A DNA stretch of 64,000 nt from Bradyrhizobium monzae (GCF_021458635.1 NZ_JAIRDQ010000009.1:186001-250000); one strand, 5' to 3'; shown: positions 9,012 through 18,175, counted from the stretch's first letter. Numbers and translations are program-made. Notes: a model not told the origin generated them from the letters alone.

Positions 9012-9641
9012 ATGTCGAGCCTAGCCACAGTCGATGAGCACGTGAGTGCCACCCCGGCCAAAACGATCCAGCCGGTCTGGGTCCGCGTCATGCACTGGAC
9101 CAACGCCGTCGCCATGGTCCTGATGATCCTGTCCGGCTGGCAGATCTACAACGCCTCGCCGCTGTTCGGCTTCAGCTTTCCGCGCGAATACACGCTCGGC
9201 GGCTGGCTCGGCGGCGGCCTGCTCTGGCATTTTGCGGCGATGTGGCTGTTGATGATCAACGGTCTCGCCTATCTCGTCACCGGTTTCGCATCCGGCCGTT
9301 TCCGGAAAAAACTGCTGCCCATCACGCCTTCCGGCGTGCTCCACGATGTCAGGGCAGCGCTCACCTTCAAGCTCAGCCATGACGATCTCAGCGTCTACAA
9401 TTACGTGCAGCGCGCGCTCTATGCGGGCATCATACTGGTCGGCGTGCTGATCGTGCTGTCCGGTCTGTCGATGTGGAAGCCGGTGCAGCTTTATTATCTG
9501 GTCAAACTGTTCGGCGATTACCCGACCGCGCGCTACGTGCACTTCTTCTGCATGGCCGCGATCTGCGCCTTCCTCGTCATTCACGTGCTGCTTGCGCTGC
9601 TGGTGCCGAAGAGCCTGCGCGCGATGATCATCGGTCGCTGA
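9012..9641 (+). CDS. Cytochrome b/b6 (b561-like) membrane subunit
   Basis: A 209-residue membrane protein with about four helices and heme-ligand candidate histidines in VMHWTNAV, LLWHFAAMW and YVHFFCMAAICAFLVIHVL. This matches the bacterial cytochrome b561 / Ni-hydrogenase b-type family. The molybdopterin oxidoreductase gene starts 16 bases downstream, so this protein most likely passes electrons between the quinone pool and that periplasmic enzyme. The start MSSLATVDEH has GGACGGAAC upstream. Confidence 0.88.
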   Translation: MSSLATVDEHVSATPAKTIQPVWVRVMHWTNAVAMVLMILSGWQIYNASPLFGFSFPREYTLGGWLGGGLLWHFAAMWLLMINGLAYLVTGFASGRFRKKLLPITPSGVLHDVRAALTFKLSHDDLSVYNYVQRALYAGIILVGVLIVLSGLSMWKPVQLYYLVKLFGDYPTARYVHFFCMAAICAFLVIHVLLALLVPKSLRAMIIGR

Positions 9642-9657
9642 GAGAGGGAGAGCAGAT

Positions 9658-10440
9658 ATGGCCAAGCGTTCATTCCTGATCCCCGGCGTCGACAAGCGGC
9701 TCTTGATCAAGGACTCCATCAAGACCATGCCCGACGTCACCCGCCGCCGCTTCATCGCGGGCGGCGCCAGCCTCGGCGCGCTGACGCTGCTCACAGGTTG
9801 TGATGTCGTCGATTCGTCCTCGGCCGATGCGCTGCTGGCGAAGATCTCGAAGTTCAACGACGCCGTGCAGGATTTCATCTTCAATCCCGACGCGCTGGCG
9901 CCGACATTCTCCGAGAGCGAAATCACAAAACCGTTCCCGTTCAACGCCTATTACGATCTCGACGACGCGCCGGAGGTCGATGGCGACGCCTGGAAGCTCG
10001 AGGTGCGCGGCCTCGTCGACAACAAGAAGTCGTGGACGCTGCCCGAGCTCACCAAGCTGCCGCAGGTCACGCAGATCACCCGCCACATCTGCGTCGAGGG
10101 CTGGAGCGCGATCGGCAGCTGGACCGGCACGCCCTTGCGCGATTTCCTGAAACTGATCGGCGCCGATACGCGCGCCAAATATGTCTGGTTCCAGTGCGCC
10201 GACAAGGACGGCTACAACTCGCCGTTGGACATGCGCACCGCCCTGCATCCGCAGACGCAGATGACATTCAAATACGCGGGCGAGACCTTGCCCCGCGCCT
10301 ACGGTTTTCCGATGAAGATCCGCGTGCCGACGAAGCTCGGCTTCAAGAACCCGAAATACGTGGTCTCGATGGAAGTCACCAACGAGTACAAGGGCGGCTA
10401 TTGGGAAGACCAGGGGTATAATTCGTTTAGTGGGAGCTAG
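9658..10440 (+). CDS. Periplasmic molybdopterin-dependent oxidoreductase (sulfite-oxidase fold)
   Basis: A 260-residue protein of the Oxidored_molyb family (sulfite oxidase/MsrP type). Residues 29-31 (RRR in VTRRRFIAGG) form a twin-arginine export signal. The hydrophobic stretch ends in LLTGC with C48 as a lipobox cysteine, so the protein may be a Tat-exported lipoprotein. C145 in RHICVEGWSAIGSW is the expected molybdenum ligand. There is no sulfite oxidase dimerisation domain. Its partner is the cytochrome b encoded just upstream. The substrate is unknown. The 3' end overlaps the convergent MFS gene by 14 bases. Confidence 0.88.
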   Translation: MAKRSFLIPGVDKRLLIKDSIKTMPDVTRRRFIAGGASLGALTLLTGCDVVDSSSADALLAKISKFNDAVQDFIFNPDALAPTFSESEITKPFPFNAYYDLDDAPEVDGDAWKLEVRGLVDNKKSWTLPELTKLPQVTQITRHICVEGWSAIGSWTGTPLRDFLKLIGADTRAKYVWFQCADKDGYNSPLDMRTALHPQTQMTFKYAGETLPRAYGFPMKIRVPTKLGFKNPKYVVSMEVTNEYKGGYWEDQGYNSFSGS

Positions 10441-11620
10441 GCGTCGGCTTCCGCTGACACAACGCCGCCAAAGCCCCCAGCGCCAACAACGCCGCCGAGA
10501 CATTCAGCGCGTAACTCAGGCTCCCCAGTGCATCCGTGATCGCGCCGACTACGATCGGGCCGAGCGTCTGGCCGACGCCGAACGAGATCGTCATCGCCGC
10601 GATCGCGGTCGGCCAGGCCTCATGCGGATAATTGAAGCGCACGAAGGCGGTGGTCGAGCCGACCACGGCGAAGAAGGCGACGCCGAACACCACCGCCGAG
10701 GTCGCAAGCCACGCGGTCGAATGTCCGAGCATCGGCAGGCCGGCGCCGATCGCGTTGGTGCCGAGGATGATCGCGGTGGCGAGACCGCCGCGGTCGAGCG
10801 CGAGCACGCGGCGCCAGATCCAGGGCGTCACGAACGCGCTCATGCCGATCAAGCCCCAGAATCCCGCCTGCGCCGCGGCCCCGCCGCCGCCGTCGCGCAC
10901 ATAGGCGATCATGAAGGTCATGTAGGCGATGTAGCCCGCGCCGAACAGGAAGTAGGCGGCGAGATAGATCAATGCGGGAAGAATCCTGAAAGCGGCGTGG
11001 CTGCCTTCCGAAAAACGCGCGCCGCTCTCGATGCGGACCAGGAACAGCGGCACCGTCATCGCGGCCGAGAGCAGCGTCATCGCCCACCACACGATCCACC
11101 ACGAGCCCGGACCGAAATGCTGCAGCGTGAACGGCGCGATCAGTCCCGAGGAAAGAATGCCGATGCCGGGGCCGGCATAAAACAGGCTCAGCAGGAAGTT
11201 GGCCCGCTCCGGGCGCGACTGCGCGACGGTCGCGGCCAGCGCGCCGCCGGCGACGAAGCCGGCCGCGGCGCCGATCCCGAGCACCAGACGCGCCAGGCTC
11301 AGCGCGAAAAAATTCCCTGTCAGCGCGCAGACCGCCAGCGCGGCGACGCAGGCCACGGTTCCGCCGCGGATCGCCGCCGACCAGCCGACGCGCTGGATCA
11401 ACCGGGACGCCACCAGCGCGCCCGCGAGGTAGCCGACGGCGTTGATGGTGTTCATGAAACCGGCCGCCGAGTAGGACCAGCCGAGGTCCTCCCGCATGTC
11501 AGGCAGCACCAGCGCATAGGCAAAGCGGCCGATGCCGAGCCCGACGGTTGCGGCCAGCGACAGGGTCAGGATCAGCCGCGCGGGATGTGCGACGGGCGGG
11601 GGGCGGTCAGGTGCGAGCAA
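10427..11620 (-). CDS. MFS transporter, YbfB/YjiJ family
   Basis: A 397-residue major facilitator with about 12 helices. The N-terminal GLGIGRFAYALVLPDMREDLGWSY block is typical of the YbfB/YjiJ group, whose substrates are mostly unknown. The start codon appears to be TTG at 11620: an in-frame TAG lies two codons upstream, no ATG precedes the first helix, and GGAG sits six bases before the TTG. It converges on the molybdopterin oxidoreductase gene with a 14-base 3' overlap. Confidence 0.85.
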   Translation of the reverse strand: MLAPDRPPPVAHPARLILTLSLAATVGLGIGRFAYALVLPDMREDLGWSYSAAGFMNTINAVGYLAGALVASRLIQRVGWSAAIRGGTVACVAALAVCALTGNFFALSLARLVLGIGAAAGFVAGGALAATVAQSRPERANFLLSLFYAGPGIGILSSGLIAPFTLQHFGPGSWWIVWWAMTLLSAAMTVPLFLVRIESGARFSEGSHAAFRILPALIYLAAYFLFGAGYIAYMTFMIAYVRDGGGGAAAQAGFWGLIGMSAFVTPWIWRRVLALDRGGLATAIILGTNAIGAGLPMLGHSTAWLATSAVVFGVAFFAVVGSTTAFVRFNYPHEAWPTAIAAMTISFGVGQTLGPIVVGAITDALGSLSYALNVSAALLALGALAALCQRKPTPSSH

Positions 11621-11742
11621 AGGCTACTCCGGCCTGCGCAGTGTGGCAGGCCCTGCCCGCCTTGCACAGCCGCGCGGCGGCAATGGTGTCTTGCCAAGCG
11701 CGCAACGCCGCTCTAGCACTCCGGCCGAAATTCACGAGATGC

Positions 11743-11829
11743 CGTCATGCCCGGCCTTGTGCCGGGCATCCACGTCTTCTGTGTTGTTGAGCCAAGACGT
11801 GGATGGCCGGGTCAAGCCCGGCCATGACG
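11743..11829. repeat. Palindromic element, family R4, in the leuB leader
   Basis: Outer arms run from CGTCATGCCCGGC (11743) to GCCCGGCCATGACG (ending 11829). The inner arms ATCCACGTCTT (11768-11778) and AAGACGTGGAT (11794-11804) are perfect over 11 bp. The element ends about four bases before the GGAGG of leuB. Related elements are at 62824-62931 and, as a half copy, at 24535-24568. Confidence 0.75.
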
Positions 11830-11848
11830 AAACGGAGGAAAAACGACC

Positions 11849-12961
11849 ATGGCGACCCACAAATTGCTGCTGCTCCCCGGCGACGGTATCGGCCCCGAGG
11901 TGATGGGCGAGGTGAAGCGGCTGATCGATTGGCTCAATTCGGCCGGGATCGCCAAATTCGAGACCGATACCGGCCTCGTCGGCGGTTCGGCCTATGACGC
12001 CCACAAGGTGTCGATCTCCGAGGGCGACATGGCCAAGGCGCTCGCCGCCGACGCCATCATCTTCGGCGCGGTCGGCGGTCCGAAGTGGGATGCGGTGCCG
12101 TACGAGGTGCGCCCCGAAGCCGGCCTCTTGCGCCTGCGCAAGGATCTCGCTTTGTTCGCCAATCTCCGCCCGGCGGTCTGCTATCCGGCGCTGGCCGATG
12201 CCTCGAGCCTGAAGCGCGAGGCGGTCGAGGGTCTCGACATCGTCATCGTGCGCGAGCTCACCGGCGGCGTCTATTTCGGCGAACCCAAGACCATCACCGA
12301 TCTCGGCAACGGCCAGAAGCGCGCCGTCGATACCCAGGTCTACGACACCTATGAGATCGAGCGCATCGGCCGCGTCGCCTTCGAGCTGGCGCGGAAGCGC
12401 AAGAACAAGGTGACGTCGATGGAGAAGCGCAACGTCATGAAGTCGGGCGTGCTCTGGAACGAGGTCATGACCCAGGTCCACAAGCGCGAATATCCCGATG
12501 TCACGCTGGAGCACCAGCTCGCCGATTCCGGCGGCATGATGCTGGTGAAGGCGCCGAAGCAGTTCGACGTCATCGTCACCGACAATCTGTTCGGCGACAT
12601 GCTGTCCGACATCGCCGCGATGCTCACCGGTTCGCTCGGCATGCTGCCGTCGGCTTCGCTCGGCGAGGTCGACGTCAAGAGCAAGAAGCGCAAGGCCCTG
12701 TACGAGCCCGTGCACGGTTCGGCGCCTGATATCGCGGGCCAGGGCCTTGCCAATCCGATCGCGATGATCTCGTCCTTCGGCATGGCGCTGCGCTATTCCT
12801 TCGACATGGGCGCGCTCGCCGACAAGGTCGACGCCGCGATCGCCGCCGTGCTCGCCAGCGGCCTGCGCACCGCCGACATCAAGTCGGAAGGCACCAAGGC
12901 CGCCTCGACCACGCAGATGGGCGAAGCGATCCTGAAGGAACTGCAGAAGCTGCACGCGTAG
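11849..12961 (+). CDS. leuB: 3-isopropylmalate dehydrogenase
   Basis: LeuB oxidatively decarboxylates 3-isopropylmalate, the third step of leucine synthesis. The 370-residue protein has GDGIGPEV near the N-terminus, substrate-binding arginines in [24 protein letters not shown], and the metal/NAD region [20 protein letters not shown] followed by [33 protein letters not shown] is a strong ribosome-binding site. leuC and leuD are about 10-14 kb away on the other strand, so leucine genes are dispersed. A palindromic repeat sits directly in its leader. Confidence 0.97.
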   Translation: MATHKLLLLPGDGIGPEVMGEVKRLIDWLNSAGIAKFETDTGLVGGSAYDAHKVSISEGDMAKALAADAIIFGAVGGPKWDAVPYEVRPEAGLLRLRKDLALFANLRPAVCYPALADASSLKREAVEGLDIVIVRELTGGVYFGEPKTITDLGNGQKRAVDTQVYDTYEIERIGRVAFELARKRKNKVTSMEKRNVMKSGVLWNEVMTQVHKREYPDVTLEHQLADSGGMMLVKAPKQFDVIVTDNLFGDMLSDIAAMLTGSLGMLPSASLGEVDVKSKKRKALYEPVHGSAPDIAGQGLANPIAMISSFGMALRYSFDMGALADKVDAAIAAVLASGLRTADIKSEGTKAASTTQMGEAILKELQKLHA

Positions 12962-12977
12962 CCACAAGCACAGCACT

Positions 12978-13068
12978 CGTCGGGTGGGCAAAGCGTAGCG
13001 TGCCCACGCACTTTTCGTGATCGAAAGAGACGGTGGGCACGGCGCTTCGCGCCTTTGCCCACCCTACG
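12978..13068. repeat. Palindromic element, family R2 (copy 1)
   Basis: Ends read CGGGTGGGCAAAGCG and CGCCTTTGCCCACCC with an inner GTGCCCAC / GTGGGCAC pair. The same roughly 90-base element recurs at 13758-13849 and 16425-16514, and a left-end fragment (CCGTAGGGTGGGC) is at 47752-47765. This copy lies between leuB and the acetyltransferase gene. Confidence 0.85.
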
Positions 13069-13092
13069 GCACCTGCTCTCGGAGCCTGGCTC

Positions 13093-13731
13093 ATGGACGC
13101 CTCACCCCGCCCCAAGATCGCGGAAACCATCATCCATGAACCGGTGCGCCAGCGCGAGGCACAGATCGGGCGCCGCTGCGAGATCCTCAGCCATACGCGC
13201 ATCGAATATGCCTCGCTCGGCGACTACTCCTATCTCGGCGAGAATTGCGATGTTGCCGATGCCATCATCGGCAAATTCACCGCCATCGCCAATTCGGTGC
13301 GAATCGGCGCGCCGAACCATCCGATGGGCCGCCCGTCCCAGCATCGCTTCACCTATGTCCCCGAATATTACGACGCGACGGCGAGCCGCGACCGCGACTT
13401 CTTCGCGGACCGCCGCGGCGACCGCGTCATCGTCGGCAATGACGTCTGGATCGGTCACGCCGCGATTCTGCTGCCCGGAGTGACCGTCGGCGACGGTGCG
13501 GTGATCGCCGCGGGCGCAGTCGTCAGCCGCGATGTCGCGCCTTACACCATCGTCGGCGGCGTTCCCGCGCGCCCCATCCGCAAGCGGTTTGATGATGGCG
13601 TTGCGGACAGCCTGCGCCGCATCGCCTGGTGGGACTGGCCGGATGAGCTCATCTTCGAACGCCTCGCCGATTTCCGCTCGGACGCGATCGAGGAATTTTG
13701 CCGGCGCTATGATCCGGCAGCTAATTCGTAA
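13093..13731 (+). CDS. Left-handed beta-helix (hexapeptide) acetyltransferase
   Basis: A 212-residue trimeric acyltransferase of the LbetaH class. It resembles the chloramphenicol acetyltransferase-like proteins found with phosphonate genes (TIGR03308 type). Hexapeptide-repeat features are visible in [14 protein letters not shown] and in [37 protein letters not shown], followed by [30 protein letters not shown] holds the catalytic-type histidine. No phosphonate genes are nearby, so the acceptor is unknown. The start [11 protein letters not shown] was chosen because the upstream open frame is repeat R2. Confidence 0.8.
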   Translation: MDASPRPKIAETIIHEPVRQREAQIGRRCEILSHTRIEYASLGDYSYLGENCDVADAIIGKFTAIANSVRIGAPNHPMGRPSQHRFTYVPEYYDATASRDRDFFADRRGDRVIVGNDVWIGHAAILLPGVTVGDGAVIAAGAVVSRDVAPYTIVGGVPARPIRKRFDDGVADSLRRIAWWDWPDELIFERLADFRSDAIEEFCRRYDPAANS

Positions 13732-13757
13732 AGTGACTCTCGCAAAACGACAGGAAT

Positions 13758-13849
13758 CGTAGGGTGGGCAATGCGTAAGCGTGCCCGCGCACTTTCCACG
13801 ATCGAGAGAGATCGTGGGCACGGCGCGTTGCGCCTTTGCCCACCCTACG
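13758..13849. repeat. Palindromic element, family R2 (copy 2)
   Basis: Same element as at 12978-13068 (CGTAGGGTGGGCAATGCG ... GCGCCTTTGCCCACCCTACG). It follows the acetyltransferase gene by 26 bases, so that gene is bracketed by two R2 copies about 780 bases apart. Confidence 0.85.
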
Positions 13850-13864
13850 GCACCTCCTGAAACA

Positions 13865-13894
13865 AAAATGGCCGGGTGCGAGCCCGGCCATTTT
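13865..13894 (-). terminator. Bidirectional hairpin terminator
   Basis: Arms AAAATGGCCGGG (13865-13876) and CCCGGCCATTTT (13883-13894) form a perfect 12-bp stem with a 6-base loop. On the minus strand it lies 22 bases downstream of the small exported-protein gene and ends in a T-run. Confidence 0.75.
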
Positions 13895-13916
13895 GATTCG
13901 GTCGATATGTCCGCTC

Positions 13917-14306
13917 TCAATACAGCGGGAAGTTTCGCGGATATCCGCCGACGTCTGAGGGCGTGCTAAGCGGCTGGCGATCGATCGGACGGTTGTTGTT
14001 CTCGCGGGCGAAGGTCGGATATCCGATCTCCGGCGGAAACGCGTAGTCGCTGAACTTGCGGTCGCCCGGGTTGACCTCAGTGCCGCCGTCGAGCCAGGAG
14101 CGCTTGCTCACGTAGATACGGGTACGACCCTGCTGATAGATCGCGTTGGGACCGCTCGGGCCATAAACGGGCCGGCCGCGATCGTCATAGCGCTGCTGCT
14201 TGGTCTTGGTGTCGGCCGAAGCCGGTGCAGCGAAGGCCATCGCAACCAAGGCGCCCGCTGCAAGCCAGGCCGCCAATTTGTTTGCGCCGGAGAAATTCAA
14301 GCTCAT
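13917..14306 (-). CDS. Small exported protein of unknown function
   Basis: A 129-residue protein with a clear Sec signal peptide (MSLNFSGANK...AAPASA, cleavage after about residue 31). The mature part is polar and rich in Arg, Tyr, Pro and Asn (for example RYDDRGRPVYGPSGPN). I know no domain for it. The start at 14306 is preceded by AAGGGGACGTG; a longer frame begins at 14345 but would put a polar leader before the signal peptide. It is a lone gene ending at a hairpin terminator. Confidence 0.75.
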   Translation of the reverse strand: MSLNFSGANKLAAWLAAGALVAMAFAAPASADTKTKQQRYDDRGRPVYGPSGPNAIYQQGRTRIYVSKRSWLDGGTEVNPGDRKFSDYAFPPEIGYPTFARENNNRPIDRQPLSTPSDVGGYPRNFPLY

Positions 14307-14475
14307 CACGTCCCCTTCAGGCGGCAAGCCGCCAGTCGATTTCATCCCATACTAGCCCGGCCGGGGTGGCCGCAACTAGGTCAATTCAGTCACACCGCGC
14401 CGGAATAATCGTGCGCGCCGACAAAAGTTGCATGCATACCAGTGACTTGAGCTTGATGCAGATCCTTGATGCGGG

Positions 14476-15264
14476 TCAAAGCGCGCCACGCAATTGTGCG
14501 TTGGCGGCGCCCAGCAACCAGTCCGCGGAGCCGGCGGGATCGCAGGCGCGGCGCTTCAGCTCGGCATGGGCGAAGAATTCCGCGAGCTTCGGCTCGTTGC
14601 CGGAGGCGAGCTGCGTCAGCCGGTTCAGGGTGCAGGCGATCGCCGCACGACGGGCAGGCACGGTGTCGCCCTGGCAGGAGAAGCCGGAGATCTGCAAGCC
14701 CGGCTCCTCGTTGCGTTTGAGATAGCCGAGGCAGGCCGGCGTCCCATCCGCTGTGCCGGCCGGCCGGAACAGGGCGACGGGGCCGAATTTGGTGTCGATC
14801 AGGCCAGCCTGCTCGAGCGCGGTCGCCGCGCCCAGGCCCATCTGGACCGCGAGGCCTGCGGTCGCCGGCCGCGTCACGTCGAATTCGCTGCCTTCCCGGT
14901 AGATCTCGAGCTCGGCCACGGGCTTGTCCGCGTCGCCGGCCCAGCGCATCACGTCGCGGCGGCCGCCCTCCGGGTGCCTGAAAATGGTGTAAGAGGCTGT
15001 TTTTTCTGATGAATCGAGCCGGTTGAGAGCAAAGGCCGGGTGCGACCGGTCCGCGACAGCCCAGCCGGGTTTCTCCGCGGGCTCCTCGTCGCGCAGATCC
15101 GGCAGCTGGCCGAGCCCGGCAAGCGCGAGGATGGCAAACAGCGCGAGCGCCCCCACATAGGCGAACAGGCGCGCCAGCGTGCCGACGACTTCGTCGGCGA
15201 AATTGGCGAGCGCCAAGTGGATCTGGGTGGACGTTGCGGCCGTGCCGGCCTCAGGCGACTGCAT
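14476..15264 (-). CDS. Membrane-anchored hypothetical protein (262 aa)
   Basis: The family is not recognised. Residues about 32-52 (LFAYVGALALFAILALAGLG) form a single membrane helix after a short cytoplasmic N-terminus. The remaining roughly 210 residues would be periplasmic and carry four or more cysteines (for example in TPACLGYL, SGFSCQGDT, IACTLN and RRACDP) that could form disulfides. It is divergent from asd, with 116 bases between the two starts. The conserved-looking composition and full-length frame support a real gene. Confidence 0.75.
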   Translation of the reverse strand: MQSPEAGTAATSTQIHLALANFADEVVGTLARLFAYVGALALFAILALAGLGQLPDLRDEEPAEKPGWAVADRSHPAFALNRLDSSEKTASYTIFRHPEGGRRDVMRWAGDADKPVAELEIYREGSEFDVTRPATAGLAVQMGLGAATALEQAGLIDTKFGPVALFRPAGTADGTPACLGYLKRNEEPGLQISGFSCQGDTVPARRAAIACTLNRLTQLASGNEPKLAEFFAHAELKRRACDPAGSADWLLGAANAQLRGAL

Positions 15265-15380
15265 CCTAGGCCTTCAGGCAGGGTCCAGCGTTGTCTTGAG
15301 GCCGGTTCTCGCATAGAAGCGCTGCTCTTCCTGTTTAAGCGTCAGCTTCAGGAACGGGCTTTTTCATCGGAGAGTGAACG

Positions 15381-16415
15381 ATGGGTTACAAAGTCGCAGT
15401 CGTCGGCGCGACCGGCAATGTCGGACGGGAAATGCTCAACATTCTGGATGAGCGCAAATTTCCCGCGGACGAGGTCGTGGCCCTGGCGTCACGCCGCAGC
15501 GTCGGCGTCGAGGTCTCCTATGGCGACCGCACCCTGAAGTGCAAGGCGCTCGAGCACTTTGATTTCTCCGACGTCGACATCTGCCTGATGTCGGCGGGCG
15601 GCGAGGTGTCGAAGGAATGGTCGCCGAAGATCGGCGCCGCCGGCGCGGTCGTGATCGACAATTCCTCGGCCTGGCGCATGGATCCGGACGTGCCGCTGAT
15701 CGTGCCGGAAGTGAATGCGGATGCGACCGCCGGCTTCAAGAAGAAGAACATCATCGCCAACCCGAACTGCTCGACCGCGCAGCTCGTGGTCGCGCTGAAG
15801 CCGCTGCACGACAAGGCCAACATCAAGCGCGTCGTGGTCTCGACCTATCAATCGGTCTCGGGCGCCGGCAAGGACGGGATGGACGAGCTGTTCTCGCAGA
15901 CCAAGGCCGTCTACACCAACCAGGAACTGGTCAATAAGAAATTCCCCAAGCGCATCGCCTTCAACGTCATCCCCCACATCGACGTCTTCATGGAGGACGG
16001 CTACACCAAGGAAGAGTGGAAGATGATGGCGGAGACCAAGAAGATTCTTGATCCCAAGATCAAGCTCTCCGCGACCTGCGTGCGCGTGCCGGTGTTCGTC
16101 GGCCATTCCGAGGCCGTCAACATCGAGTTCGAGAATCCGATCAGCGCGGACGAAGCGCGTGACATCCTGCGCAAGTCGCCCGGCTGTCTCGTCATCGACA
16201 AGCAGGAGGCCGGCGGCTACGCCACGCCGTATGAAGCGGCCGGCGAGGACGCGACCTACATCAGCCGCATCCGCGAGGACGCGACGGTCGAGAACGGCCT
16301 CGTGCTGTGGTGCGTGTCGGACAATCTTCGCAAGGGCGCAGCCCTCAACGCGATCCAGATCGCGGAAGTCCTGATCAACCGCAAGCTGATCAGCGCGAAG
16401 AAGAAGGCGGCGTAA
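15381..16415 (+). CDS. asd: Aspartate-semialdehyde dehydrogenase
   Basis: Asd reduces aspartyl phosphate to aspartate semialdehyde for lysine, threonine, methionine and diaminopimelate synthesis. The 344-residue protein has the NADP-binding GATGNVG (9-15), the catalytic cysteine C130 in ANPNCSTAQL, and the downstream QSVSGAG and RVPVFVGHSE segments. CGGAGAGTGAACG precedes the ATG. It is a single gene followed by an R2 repeat. dapF, further along the lysine branch, is about 18 kb away. Confidence 0.96.
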   Translation: MGYKVAVVGATGNVGREMLNILDERKFPADEVVALASRRSVGVEVSYGDRTLKCKALEHFDFSDVDICLMSAGGEVSKEWSPKIGAAGAVVIDNSSAWRMDPDVPLIVPEVNADATAGFKKKNIIANPNCSTAQLVVALKPLHDKANIKRVVVSTYQSVSGAGKDGMDELFSQTKAVYTNQELVNKKFPKRIAFNVIPHIDVFMEDGYTKEEWKMMAETKKILDPKIKLSATCVRVPVFVGHSEAVNIEFENPISADEARDILRKSPGCLVIDKQEAGGYATPYEAAGEDATYISRIREDATVENGLVLWCVSDNLRKGAALNAIQIAEVLINRKLISAKKKAA

Positions 16416-16424
16416 CGAGCTGCC

Positions 16425-16514
16425 GTAGGGTGGGCAAAGCGAAGCGTGCCCACCACCTGCGCATAATCGGGAAAGATGGTGGGCACGGCGCGTTGCGCCT
16501 TTGCCCACCCTACG
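16425..16514. repeat. Palindromic element, family R2 (copy 3)
   Basis: Same element as at 12978 and 13758 (CGTAGGGTGGGCAAAGCG ... CGCCTTTGCCCACCCTACG). It lies between the converging 3' ends of asd and the carbonic anhydrase gene and may serve as a shared 3' hairpin. Confidence 0.85.
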
Positions 16515-16537
16515 AATTCAAGCCGTGCCGAAAGAGC

Positions 16538-17182
16538 CTAAACCACGCTCCGCGCGCTCCTGAATTCCTTCGCCGCTTGATCCAGCACGAACAGCGTTCC
16601 CTCCGCGACGCCGAAATAAGCGCCGTGCAGCTGCATCTGGCCGCTTTCGACCGCCTTGCGCACGAACGGGAACGTCATCAGGTTTTCCAGGCTGCGAAAC
16701 ACCGCGGCCTTCTCGATGCGCTCGACGAACTGCGCCATGGTCTCGCGGTCACGCTGCTCGACCACTTCGCCCGGCTTGATGAACATCTGCATCCATTTGC
16801 CGATGAAGTCGCCGGGCGTCAGCGGCTCGATCTTGTCGACGAAGGCGCGGATGCCGCCGCATTGCGCATGGCCGAGGATGACGATGTGCTTCACCTTCAG
16901 CACCGTGACGGCATATTCGAGCGCGGCCGAGACGCCGTGCGCGTTGCCGTCGGGCTGATACACCGGCACCAGATTGGCGATGTTGCGGACCACGAACAAT
17001 TCGCCCGGGCCGACGTCAAAAATGGTCTCGGGCGCGACGCGGCTGTCGCAGCAGCCGATCACCATCACTTCCGGAAACTGTCCCTTCACCGACAGCTCGC
17101 GATAGCGGTTCTGCTCGGCCGGCAGCCGCTGAGTGGCGAAGGCGTTGTAACCTTCCAGCAAATGCTTCGGGAATGTGATCAT
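16538..17182 (-). CDS. Beta-class carbonic anhydrase
   Basis: A 214-residue beta-carbonic anhydrase interconverting CO2 and bicarbonate. Zinc ligands are visible as C44 of CCDSRV, with D46/R48 as the conserved dyad, and H105/C108 of GHAQCGG. It is soluble with no signal peptide and therefore cytoplasmic. Bicarbonate would feed carboxylases in fatty-acid and anaplerotic metabolism. The ATG at 17182 is the natural start, with only 111 bases between it and the divergent CoA lyase gene. Confidence 0.93.
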   Translation of the reverse strand: MITFPKHLLEGYNAFATQRLPAEQNRYRELSVKGQFPEVMVIGCCDSRVAPETIFDVGPGELFVVRNIANLVPVYQPDGNAHGVSAALEYAVTVLKVKHIVILGHAQCGGIRAFVDKIEPLTPGDFIGKWMQMFIKPGEVVEQRDRETMAQFVERIEKAAVFRSLENLMTFPFVRKAVESGQMQLHGAYFGVAEGTLFVLDQAAKEFRSARSVV

Positions 17183-17293
17183 GGCCTATGCCTAATCATA
17201 TACCGGTAGCGCGAACAAGCCTTTCGAATAGGCAGGGCAGATGCTATCGGCTTCGGCCATAATAGAGACGAAGAAACCGGAAGGAACGTCAGC

Positions 17294-18175
17294 ATGACCC
17301 GCCCGCGCCGCAGCCATCTGTTCATGCCCGGCTCCAACCCGCGCGCCCTTGAAAAGGCGCGGAATCTCGCCGCCGACGGCCTCATCCTGGACCTCGAGGA
17401 TTCCGTCGCTCCCGACGCCAAGGCGGTGGCGCGCGACGGCATCGCTGCCGCGATCGCCGCAAAGGCGTTCGGCAAGCGCGAGATCCTGATCCGGACCAAC
17501 GGTCTCGACACGCAATGGTGGGCCGATGACGTTGCGATGGCGGCCAAGGCGTCGCCGGACGGTATCCTGGTTCCGAAAGTTTCAAGCATCGAGGATCTCC
17601 AGACCATCGGGCGTCGCCTCGCCGAGCTCGGCACGGCGCCGACCGTGAAAGTCTGGGCGATGATCGAGACCGCGCGCGCGGTGCTGCATGCCGAGGAGCT
17701 GGCCGAAGCCGGCCGCGATCCGAAGACGCGCCTGTCAGGCTTCGTGTTCGGCCCGAATGACATCTCGCGCGAGACGCGGATCAAGATGATGCCCGGCCGC
17801 GCCGCGATGCTCCCGATGATCACCCATTGCATCCTGGCGACGCGCGCCGCCGGCCTCGAGATCCTCGACGGCCCCTACAGCGACATCAACAACTCCGACG
17901 GCTTCGCCACCGAATGCGCGCAAGCGCGCGATCTCGGCTTCGACGGCAAGACGCTGATCCATCCCTCGCAGATCGACGCCTGCAACGCGATCTTCACCCC
18001 GCCGGAGGAGGAGATCGCGCGCGCTCGAAAAATCATCGCCGCATTCGAGCTGCCGGAAAACGTCTCGCGCGGCGCGATCCGTCTCGACGGCGCGATGGTC
18101 GAGCGCCTGCACGCCGACATGGCGAAGCGCACGATCGAGATCGCGGATGCGATCGCTGCGATGGGGAAGGGCTAG
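17294..18175 (+). CDS. HpcH/HpaI-family CoA-ester lyase (CitE-like)
   Basis: A 293-residue CitE-type enzyme. Family features are RSHLFMPGSNPRALEKA at the N-terminus, DLEDSVAPDAK with the metal-binding region, IETARAV with its catalytic glutamate, GPNDISRE and GKTLIHPSQI. Related enzymes cleave malyl-, methylmalyl- or citramalyl-CoA, and some act as thioesterases; the substrate here is not decidable. The last about 28 codons recur, diverged, at 19156-19239, so part of this gene was once duplicated. Confidence 0.87.
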   Translation: MTRPRRSHLFMPGSNPRALEKARNLAADGLILDLEDSVAPDAKAVARDGIAAAIAAKAFGKREILIRTNGLDTQWWADDVAMAAKASPDGILVPKVSSIEDLQTIGRRLAELGTAPTVKVWAMIETARAVLHAEELAEAGRDPKTRLSGFVFGPNDISRETRIKMMPGRAAMLPMITHCILATRAAGLEILDGPYSDINNSDGFATECAQARDLGFDGKTLIHPSQIDACNAIFTPPEEEIARARKIIAAFELPENVSRGAIRLDGAMVERLHADMAKRTIEIADAIAAMGKG

